Of a DNA stretch of 64,000 nt, positions 48,080 to 58,100 are shown piece after piece (position 1 is the first letter of the stretch; the number at the start of each line of letters is the position of its first letter). The translations under genes were made by a program, and so were the position numbers. The stretch comes from Chondrosia reniformis (taxonomy: Eukaryota; Porifera; Demospongiae; Chondrillida; Chondrillidae). The stretch lies in assembly GCA_947172415.1 (NCBI GenBank), contig OX359190.1:8246001-8310000 (forward strand), written 5' to 3'. The notes beneath the pieces are model-generated. The model saw nothing but the letters and a program-made list of their open reading frames with translations. It searched no databases and was not told the origin of the DNA.

Positions 48080-51000
48080 ATGCAGGAACCAAAGTGGTAT
48101 GAAGAAGCCATAGAAGGACATGGTTCAGTTGAAGTGAACATTAGTCGTGCAATCTTCACAGGAGGCTCGCGTGTTGGTAAAACCTCACTGAAGCACTATC
48201 TACTCCACAACACAGCAAGAGAAGACAAAACTAGCACTGGAGTGCTGGAAGCTCCTGAAGTGGCCACCATTGCTGGGGAGCAAGATATTAGAACAGGATT
48301 TGAAGAGGAGGAGGAGAGATACCAGGGGAAGGAAGGTCAGGTGAAGGAAGATGAGTATGACGTCATTAAATGTTTTGCAGTTGGTTCTTCCTGGAAAGTT
48401 TTAACAGATGAAAAGCTAGGGCAGCTTATTTCAAAGATTAAAATGGAGGAAAGGGAGGTCTTTCCAGGCAGCACTCTAGAAACACCACCTGTCTCTCTTC
48501 CACAGGCTACCTCTAATGATACCACTTTACCTGGTGATATTGCCAAGACAACCGAGATAGCCAGTGAGACGACCAAGCTGCCAACTGACACCTCCATAAC
48601 CCCTCCTCCTCCTCCTAGCCATGATACCACTGAGGCTTTAGCAGCACAAGATCCACTGGAGGTGCTACAGCAAGCCAGGGACAGCTTCCTGTTGAAACAC
48701 AATCTCTCCACTGAAGCAGAATTTGATGAAAAGCAGTGCACGTTCATTTACCTCCTGGACACAGGAGGCCAGCCCTCCTTTCAGAATGTCCTTCCACTCC
48801 TACTGGACTTTCCCTGCAACTTCTTGCACGTCTTTAAAGCTTCAGAGAGGTTGACAGATCCGTACATCAATGCTTACTGTAAAGATGGAGTCACTGAAGT
48901 GGAGAGTGCCAACAGCCGTTCAACCTGGGAATTGATGAAGGAGTCCATTACAGCTGCCTACACAATGTCCATGAAGAGCAAGTGTCAGTTGGAAGCATTC
49001 AATGTTGTCACGGAGCCCCAATTGCACATTTTCCTTGTTGGCACTCACCTTTCCCTTCTTCCCGAAGATCCTGAAGCTAAGAGAGCTCTACTGGACCACA
49101 ACGAGAAGGTTCTAGAAGAAATGGACAACAAGCCCTATGACAGCAACAGGGTTTCCCCCCCAAAAGAGGTTGCCTACAAAGGTGCTGGTAGCTACTTTGT
49201 AGTGGACAGTCAACTACAGGGAGACAGCAAACTGAAGGAGCACACTCGTAAAGTTGTAAATGTTCTTCGCTCTCTACTTTCAGATGCCAAGAATCGCTTT
49301 ACACTGAAAGTCCCCAAAGTTTGGTTCTGCCTGCAACTAATCACATCTAGCGTGAAAAAGAAGATGTGGAAGTTCACAGAAATGAAAGAGTTCTGCATCC
49401 GATGCTACTACATCCAAGCTGTAGATGCTGATGGACAGCTCCTTGCACTGCTGAAGCTGTTTCACAGCCTTGGGTTCTATGTGTACTTTGACCTGAGTGA
49501 GTACAAAGAGCAGTGGATCTGTACAGATGCGACCTTTCTGTACAAGGAAATGTCCAAAGTGCTATCAGTCCAATATGGCCCAAGAGAATCCTCAAGTCCA
49601 GAGCTACGCAAATTCATTAAAAAAGGTGTGATTTCTGAAGCTGTTTCTGAGGCCTTGTTCCAACAGCTAGGCATTGATGCTGACATCCCAACAAGATGGC
49701 TCCTGGAGGTCCTAGTAAGTGTCGGTATTGCAGCCAAAGTGAGGGAGAAGGAGACACACTACTTCATTCCCGCAGTCCTTCCTGAGAGGCAGATCCACCT
49801 ACCTGAAGCATCTGTGGCCACTTTGGGATTCACTTTCTCATTCCAATCTGACGAATATGAGAGATACAGCTGTATACCAATTGGTCTATTCCACAGACTG
49901 GCTGTAGACATTACAAGTGGCAGACAGGTTTTAAACGAGGAGGAAGTAAGGCCATTACAGTTGAGACGAAAGCAGTGGAGGTACTGCCACAAGCAGTCTG
50001 ACAGTAGACAGTTCATTTTCACACAAGAAGATGCCCACATTGCTCTTTCCCAAAAGGAAGACCTCATTCAACTTCAACTGTTGGTTCCTGAGGACTTTCC
50101 AAACACAGAGCTGTCTTTGTCTGAGCTCTGCAGGCACATCAGAAGTGAGATGTACGAGCGCATTTGTTACGTGAGTGAGGTAGTATTTGGTGCAGAGTTT
50201 CTTGAAGAGAAAGCCACTTTAGAGGACGGGGTCATTTGCAGTCACCAGAATTGTGAGGGCTTCAGTTTGCATCTACTGCGATTTGAAGGTGGCAACCAGA
50301 GAAAGGGTCTGTGTACAAGACTGAACAAGGTGAAGTCATTATCTCCAAGAGAGTTGGTTTGGGTTGCTAAGGAACTGGGCAGCAACACCAATGTAAGTTT
50401 GCATATTATGTATTCAACAAAATAGACCTTATCACGAATGTAGCTATTATTGACTGTATATTTTACATTTTAATCTTGCTGCTACTGACTCTATTTAATA
50501 TGTTATTATTGTTATTCTTTGGACACAAGTAATTTGTGATTTTTATATCTTCTTCTGTATACATAGTTGAGCGTGGCTGGTAAAGTGGAATTTGATGGAG
50601 ACCAGTTCCTTCTATATAAAGACCAGTCTACCTGTACTGAAGGACCTCAAGTTGTTAGACAGCCAACACCATCTGACAACTCGAGAGAGTGTGACGGTGA
50701 GTGCATATTCACTAACACAGCTATTGTGTAACATTTTCAGTTTATTGCATAATGATTTATATATCTTTATGTATAGATGCCAGTTGTGGATGGAGAAAGG
50801 TTATACAACTCCATCATAGGGTCTACCTGCTAGAGAATCTCTGCATCAAAGAAATTGCCAACCAACTCTTGCAAGGAGTGGATGGAACACAGCTAATTAC
50901 AGATGACATTTATCAGAGGATCAATCATGCTGTAACCAAGAAAGATGCAAACGAAATCTTCTTGGAACACTTCAGAAGTAAAACATTTTCCAGTGTTGAT

Positions 51001-51910
51001 ATTTTCTGTGAGATCCTCCGACAAACCTCAAGAGACTATGAGGTACATGAAGAAGTGGCTGACAGATTGGAAGGGGACATCAGAATATGGGTAGGTCCTT
51101 ACACTTCAGAATATGGGTAGGTCCTTACACTTCAGAGGTACATTTTAGCACATAGATTTTTCCTCCTCATGATGTTAGTTGGTGATTACACTTGTGGTTT
51201 GATTATCACTTTGATCTCACATGTGTGTTTTTAAGTACCTTCCTGCATAAATCTATTCTCTATTTATCATTTTACTGCATTAGGGAGATCAGCCTTTGAG
51301 ATCAAGAAAATCAAGTGAGTTTTAAACAGATTGCTATGTAGCAGATGTACGTACAAAGTAATGTTTTCAATTTATTGTACCTGTAACGTTTACATTGTCA
51401 CAATTTTGTTCGATTCATAGGATCCTGTAAACCAGACAAATTAAAACAAGCCATGGACACCAACCTACCAATGCCAGTTATACCAGTTGGTAAGGAGGAA
51501 AGCAATTTACTCCACTTTAAGTTTGTGGATGCGGCCAAAACTCACATTCTCACATTCTTTAGACACATGCATTCATTTTCCAATGTACAGTATTACATTT
51601 GGTATGTATAATATACATACATGTATCTGTAGCCGAGGACAGCTTGCGACAGAGAGTGACTCTTTGCCGACTTCAAGATGTAGCTGATTCTGAAGCTGTC
51701 ACCAAGTGGAAACCAGTGTGCAGACGTTTAGGAGTGAGAAGGGACATCATTGTAGAGGCAGAAAAAGCTAGTTCAAACGATCTATCTGAAGCCTTTGTCA
51801 CAGCCTTGGAGTCATGGCATGACGAACAAGGAGATAAAGCTACACTATCTGTCCTTGTTGAAGCACTAGAGAAGAGTGGATTTCATAAAGTGGCCAAATC
51901 ACTCAAGTAG
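48080..51910 (+). CDS. Roc-COR GTPase-like protein with CARD-like and Death domains
   Basis: Exons 48086-50392 (or from ATG 48080), 50567-50696, 50777-51090, 51284-51314, 51421-51489, 51633-51910, all phase-consistent; about 1042 aa. Roc-type GTPase: P-loop GGSRVGKTS at 26-34, G3 DTGGQP near 225, and VGTH near 317 in place of NKxD. About 190 residues, rich in Glu, then Pro/Thr, separate G1 from G3. A COR-like region follows, about 395-640. Exon 50777-51090 encodes a helical bundle with CARD-like spacing (LLENLCIKEIANQLL ... FLEHFRSK ... FCEILRQT). The last exon is a Death domain (VTKWKPVCRRLGV ... WHDEQGDKAT). AATAAA lies 52 bp past the stop. Known relatives in architecture are ROCO proteins such as DAPK1 (ANK-Roc-COR-Death) and MFHAS1 (LRR-Roc-COR). 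A role in cell-death or innate signalling is inferred. Confidence 0.85.
51082..51133. repeat. 26-bp tandem duplication across a splice donor
   Basis: AGAATATGGGTAGGTCCTTA plus CACTTC occurs twice, head to tail. Each copy contains the donor TGG/GTAGGT. The first is the donor of the CARD-like exon; using the second would add 26 nt and shift the frame. Confidence 0.95.
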
Positions 51911-53882
51911 TAAGGCTAATAATAATACAGCTCCTAGATAGAAGGTTGACATTACAGTACCAATAAATACAATACTGTCTTTTACTAATCTCATTTGAAA
52001 TGACTATTTAGTAGATAATTAATGTGCAACCACTTAAATTACTTATTTCTTCTTATGCACAATGTCCAAACCTGTACATATGTCTATGATCATTGCATGA
52101 GATTATAGTATTCCCAGATACAGATGTAATGTATTATTTCAATACTGAATTCATTTCTTAACAGGTTGTATACAGTGAAATGGATTTCAACATTGACCAT
52201 ATGAACATTTCTCTTCGTAGATCCACTGTGTGTTCATGTGTACTTCATTAACCATTTTCACTATATATATTCACAAATTTTATATTTTTACTGTCATCAG
52301 TATAATTAAACAAGTTTTTTTATCTTTTTATAAAGTATGTTGTTTTGAATAAGAAAGACTACTCCATGTGTTTGTTCTACGTCAAAGAGCTGTGTAATCA
52401 GTAATCATTTGTACATTTCTCTGTTGGCATACGTTATTGGATGTAGGTGTCGATCGATCTAACAATTTCCTTTGGAGTTAGCTGTTTGATATCTCTTCAT
52501 ATGTAGTAAGTTCATAATTAACAGTTTTCAATTTTTAGTTTCAAAGTGTTAATTTACGTCACTATAATAAGTTCGTTGCTGCAGCAGTTTAAGGTCTTGA
52601 TGTAATACTTGTGTTATCGCTTATCTATAGAGAGACGAAAAATATAGTTTGTAAATATGGTGGCGAGGAGTCCAGTTGAAAGAATGTAGTTTAGAACATA
52701 AAATGGATAAGTGGGACCACTGGTCCGTTGTCAATCATTGATTAGAGGAAGCTAGCGCTGGCTACAGTGCAGTAAAGATCAAACCAGTTGACCTGAATAA
52801 CCTTCCTTCAGAAGGTAGACTGACTACAAGTGTTTTGTGTATGTAGTTTGTGTAGTAGTACTGAGAGAGGTTCAGGTTTACGTTTTCGTAGCCGTGAGTC
52901 CGCGCAACTTCCGACATGATGTCTCTCGTACCTCCACGCCATTGTTAACCGCAGTCGGCAAATATCAAAGCGATTGTACAGTTTCATAGTCAAACAGCAA
53001 GGCCAACTGATCTATAGGATACAGAGAACCTGTTAAGCATGTACATTAAAATATAACCCAGCTCATCACAAATGCATACATCTATGTAAGTATTCAATAT
53101 ACTCTTGTAAATTATTGCATAACTAGTATTAAAGATATCCAGACTGCCCATGTCCCTTAAATTGCAGCAACATTGCAGGATACAGACATGTATCATAAAT
53201 GTCATTCGTGTTGTAAGTAAGGGAATCAAGCATGAAAAGAGGAAAGTAAAACAAAAAACAAAAAAGGGAAAAAGGAGGAAAGGAAAACGAAAGAGAAAAA
53301 AGGAAAAAAAGGAAGAAAATAATCGTAAAAGAAAAAAGGAATGAAGAAAGATGTATTAGTGTACTCCGGAGAATAAGAAGAGGTGGTAGTGTATATACCA
53401 AGTCCCTTGTGTGATAAAAAGCCATACATGGAGCAAAGCATTTGAAATCAATGTGAAAGAAAAAACAAAATTCATCCAATGCAAAGGTATTAAATTCATT
53501 ACACTTTTGTGGTACTAAAGACAGGTGATGAAGATGATGCTTACCTAGCTGTATGTCAAGTTCAAGGTGAGAGAACAAGTTGCTATTTCAAGGACAAATC
53601 TTCATATTAACATTTGGCAATGAGTGAGAAAGTGTGCCAAAATTTATAGATTTATGATAGACACAACAAATTAAAACTAATGAATATATATTTTATCAAT
53701 GCATACAGAATGAAATAACCAGTATTATAATAAACGAATAACTTCAAACAAAATTTAATATTATACTGCAGAGCTGCACAAGACTCCTACATTATATATG
53801 AAATATATATTTAGACTGTAAATTAATGCTACAACTGTTAGTAAAAGAATGCAGCACTGGTTCTATCAAGAGATCAAAATAT
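51911..53882. other. intergenic region between the Death-domain gene and the CX6C gene
   Basis: Contains the 3'UTR of the Death-domain gene (AATAAA at 51962), a GC-richer patch at about 52620-52950 that may be promoter-like, a polypurine tract at 53234-53343 and AT-rich filler. The Phe-rich minus-strand ORF over 53129-53578 is a shadow of the polypurine tract. No gene is supported. Confidence 0.5.
53234..53343 (+). repeat. polypurine tract
   Basis: About 110 bp almost entirely A and G (AAAAAAGGGAAAAAGGAGGA and similar), interrupted by few pyrimidines. Such tracts can form triplex (H-DNA) structures. Confidence 0.85.
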
Positions 53883-54506
53883 CTATTTATTTTGCTTCTT
53901 AAATTCACAATTCACGTAGGCATCTTCACATTCAGCTACACCAATAATGTTACCCTCAGCAGCTTTAAGACATTTTTCTTGCTCTGCCTCACAAGATTCT
54001 TCAGGGACTTCTGACTCAAAGTGTTCCCTAAACATCTTACAAAGTGCCCCGTCTTCTTTAAGTATGTCTGAGTAACTTTCATTATCTTCCTTATTTATAC
54101 ATATGTAAGCCTCACTTTCACATTCAGTCAAGATGTTTAAAGGAATTTCTTCCTCTTCTTCTGGATATTGATCTCTACATTTTTTATACTCTTCAAAACA
54201 GTCAACATTCTTTTTTAGTGCAGAGTGCCTTTTTTTGCTGTTGGCTAATTCCTCAAAGGCTGGCATGTTACAGACCCTTTCTAACTCGATTAGGATTTCC
54301 TCTCTGCCAAAAACATCCATATAACATTGAAGTTCTTCCTTTTCACATTCTTCAATAGGTTTATTTTCTTTGCAGTCTGTAAAGCTAGTCATGCAATTTA
54401 TTTCTCTTTTCACCGTTATCTCTGCTAGGCGACCTACTACTGGAGCTCCAATAGTCATGACAGTTAATCCCAATAGAGTAAGGACTAGCAGGAACAATCC
54501 CTTCAT
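53883..54506 (-). CDS. secreted cysteine-rich protein, three CX6C-pair modules
   Basis: Intronless 207-aa ORF with a clear signal peptide (MKGLFLLVLTLLGLTVMTIG, cleavage likely after residue 21). Fourteen cysteines sit at 38, 45, 54, 61, 79, 103, 110, 129, 136, 156, 172, 179, 193, 200. They form three modules, each with two CX6C motifs (for example CMTSFTDC, CEKEELQC, CFEEYKKC, CEAEQEKC, CEDAYVNC); the first two modules have a fifth cysteine. CX6C spacing with acidic helical residues suggests paired helices joined by disulfides. A basic KKRH site at 91-94 could be a processing point. A TATA-like stretch lies about 55 bp upstream of the ATG on the minus strand. AATAAA is encoded by the last two sense codons. 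No family was recognised; the function is unknown. Confidence 0.8.
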   Translation of the reverse strand: MKGLFLLVLTLLGLTVMTIGAPVVGRLAEITVKREINCMTSFTDCKENKPIEECEKEELQCYMDVFGREEILIELERVCNMPAFEELANSKKRHSALKKNVDCFEEYKKCRDQYPEEEEEIPLNILTECESEAYICINKEDNESYSDILKEDGALCKMFREHFESEVPEESCEAEQEKCLKAAEGNIIGVAECEDAYVNCEFKKQNK

Positions 54507-55150
54507 GTCTAGTTACTGTGGATAACTTTTAAGTTCAGTTGATTCTCAGAGTATAGTTTTAAATACCAGATTTCAGATCTATACAAAGTTTAGCTCCTTA
54601 TAAAAACCTAAAGCTATACATATTAAAGTGATATTATTAAATATACTTATTTATATATACAACATTTAAACAGTTATTTAGCTAATATATATATATATAT
54701 AATAAAGTACATTAGCTAAGTGCTATTATATTATTTGTACAATGTAGAGTTAAGCTCTTAGTAGGAAACGTTTGAGGAAAGCATGGGCAGATAAAGTAAA
54801 TGTGATGTTAAAGCTATATACGCATAGAGGGTTCCCTCTATGCGTATATAGCTATACACCTATTCACCTATACACTTTCCAATCAATGCTATATATATTA
54901 TATTTTATATGTTGTAACTTGTACTGTATAGCTATATATTATTATAGCACAGATTGCGAAGTGTATAGGTGAAATTTATATGCAGCAGATAATATTAATA
55001 CAATCTGTAGATCAAATCATTTGGTTTTGTATAGGTTCCAGTATGTATCCGGATATTACATACATCGATGACTTTAAACATGTGAAGTTAGCGTGATATT
55101 CCCGTGATATGCACTAGTATGTAGGGCACACTCGAGCTCTGTATACAAAT
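54507..55150. other. intergenic region upstream of two divergent genes
   Basis: Lies between the CX6C gene (minus) and the carrier gene (plus). It contains the presumed promoter of each, a mobile-element remnant at about 54690-54960 related to 63200-63360, and a perfect 20-bp-arm hairpin. Confidence 0.5.
54690..54960. repeat. dispersed TIR-type element with perfect hairpin
   Basis: Shares GTAGAG, TTAAGCTCT and GGAAAGCATGGGCAG-type blocks with 63200-63360, and ends in TTGTAACTTGTACTGT, the diverged family end seen at 43039 and 44852. Within it, 54812-54853 is a perfect inverted repeat: AGCTATATACGCATAGAGGG, a 2-nt loop, then its complement. Confidence 0.55.
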
Positions 55151-58100
55151 ATGGCGTCAGAAAGACCCGAGCAGAAAGTACTACGAGCAGTCTTCGAAAA
55201 GGTAAGTTTTAACCTGACACGTTCATTTGAGGCTTATTTGACATTATTTACATTTTTAGTATGCAAGTCTTCAAAAAGATGATCGGAATTATATGACTGG
55301 AAAGGATTTCATATGTACTTACTTGTCTTTGGTCCCAGAAGATAGCTCAGAGGAAACGATTGCCGTTTTGACGCGCTCAGCAGACACTACTGGAGATGGG
55401 TAAGTTTTTGGTATAGTACGTCCTGTCCGCAGAATAAACCTGTAGTATTTACTTGAACCCTGACTGAGTGCTCAAATGTGAAACATATCCAGAGGCGCTG
55501 GATGACTGGGGGTAGACTATGCAATGATTGGAACACTATGCAATGATTGGAACCGTGTTTCACGGTGTAATTGATGCTAAATGCTTGATTTAGTTATGTG
55601 AAAATACTATAGTGTTTGACTGAAAGATTAAAATCATTTAACTAGCAGTTTATTACGTAACACACTTTGTTAATAGGTGTTTAAAGCCTCCTAGATATAC
55701 CAACTCAGTGGAGGTGGATTCAATAGGATAACTTATCTGTTACGGGTGCAACCATCTTTAGTGTTGCAAGTGTAGTGTATTAGTCTTCTAAGGTTTCTTA
55801 CCAATCTTACCAAACAAAGACGTTGTCTCCTAAAGCAACACAAGTTTAGATTACCCAAGGGCTTGCACCAGCTTGTCAGTTAAGTATACTGAAGTAACTT
55901 CATAAGATGAGTATTCAGATTCAGATTCAATTGCATGTTTTCTGAATGTTCAGCTGGCTTGCATCGATCGGGGTTTGTCTATTAGTTTCTGCCTATCATA
56001 GTTACCTCCTTATGAATTAAAGGAAGAATGGATATGTCACATGTCTGTCACATGTCTGTCACATGAGGACAAGCAGTACAAATGTGACAAACTTAGAGTT
56101 ACTATTTAAAAAGGTTACTTCGACTGACATTTTCCACAGATAGAATAGGCTTTCAAGGTTGAATGAAAACCTATTTATTGCTCAATAGTAAACATTTTTT
56201 AATTTCTATGATGTCTCCTATGAGCTTTATTTTGTGGTCAAAGTTGAATGCATGTAAAGGACATTTTGTTTGTATTTAGTTAAAGATTTTGTATTTTCAA
56301 TTTTCCACACATTCCATCATTCTCCAGTTTATATTTGTATTTAATGTTCCCTGAGGAGGCTAGAGTAAAAATGAGATTATAGCATTTGTAGAAAATTGTT
56401 CATGTTTGCATATCTATGTAGTCTTCACAACCTATTTAGATATATATTATATTATGTTATTATTTAAGTGCATTGTGTGTGCACACTAGGCTATTAGCCC
56501 CAAACAGCACTATAAAAAGCAGTTGTTTTCCAAGATTTGAAATAAAAGAAAATAGTTAAAAAATCCAGTTAATTAAAACAATCATTTCGGTAACCTATTA
56601 TAATGTTATGCCATGTGGTTGCATATAGGTTAATATCATTTGAGGAGTACTGTGCATTTGAAACACTGCTGAGAAGACCCAACTCTGTGTCACTTCTAGT
56701 GTTTCGTCTCTTTGATGTGAAAAGAAAGGGATCTATTTCATTCAGTAAGTGACCAATTAGGTATATGAAATCATACTTCATACAAGGTACTTCATGACAC
56801 CAAAATAAGCTATCTTTTCCATTTGTGTGCATGCCTATTACATGTCCTAAAGATCAAAAAGGACCAATTTGATTCATTATTTGAAATTCTGACTTAATCA
56901 CAAGAGTTTTTGAGTTTCAAGTGGCCTTTTTCTTCAAAAACTCACTTCACTTCACTTATTTGTAATGGGTGACTCATTATCCAAAGATAGCTACTTTTCA
57001 TTCTTTCTAATTTCTAATCACTTCTAACTAATTGTTTTGAATATTTTCTCCAAGTTTTGTAACAGCCATTCAATTAAGGTGAAGGCGGCTGTGTTTGGAT
57101 CAGCAGAATGGACATATGTAATGGCAGAAATATGGCCAATTTCTTTCAGTTAAATTTAGTTTCAAAATATCACCGTCTGACTATTTCTATTTTCTAAATT
57201 TACATTGTATCCTGAAAATGTCAGTTTATTAAATACATTATTTAATCAACTGTTTATTTGTGTTGTTAGGTGACTTCAAGGAGACATTAAACCAGACTGC
57301 AGGCTGTAAGAATGTACCATTTGACTATGATAGCTCCTTTATTAAACTGTATTTTGGACCCAAAAGGTCTCAAGAGATTGACTATTTTGCATTTACTCAG
57401 CTCCTTCAGGTTTGTTTTGTACAGTACTGTGTACATACGTATATACTCTCCAAGTGCAGTGACTTAATCATACACATCATTTCTATGACGATAAGCAAAT
57501 AATCACTGGAACGTATTAAACCAAACCAGCCAAGTGACCACAGTCCACAGTGTAATGGTTGGGGGACCAAAGTCCTATCAAATTGGCAACCAGTGATCAC
57601 CTCCCAGTCATCCAAGATGGAAACAAACTCACCAAAGAACCATAGGCAGCTGTTTAGACCCATCATATACGTATACTGTACTTTTCATGCTGCACTCAAT
57701 GATGTGTTGTTCATATATACACTGCTGCAATTCCTATGATGTAGTACATGTATGTTATGTTTCCGTAGAGTCTACCCACTGAGCATGCAAAACAAGCCTT
57801 TCAATTTAAAGACAGACAAGGAACTGGTTCCATATCTGCCTTGGATTTTGTAGATTTGATTCGTCAAGTTAGACAACATAAACTCACTGAATATGTAGAT
57901 GAAAACCTCCTACAAGTAAGTTTAAATATTTCTACTACTAATGTCTACTGTAAGTAACGTGGCATACTTGACCCTTAAGTAATTACACAGATGAGTCTTT
58001 TATGATGGCCATCTGTCGACACTTAACCCGCTGAAGCTACTTTAGTGGGTTAAGTAGACTAAAGCAGCAACATTTAACCAAAAGGTTTTATTTCGATACA

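Noticed and set aside
52762..52917. 51-aa minus-strand ORF (MSEVARTHGYENVN...)
   Set aside because: Tyrosine-rich and protein-like, in a GC-richer patch, but there is no clear splice donor, no downstream exon before the convergent gene, and no recognised family.
53129..53578. 149-aa Phe/Leu-rich minus-strand ORF that looks like a membrane protein
   Set aside because: Explained by the polypurine tract on the plus strand; the hydrophobic run is only TTC/TTT/CTT coding.
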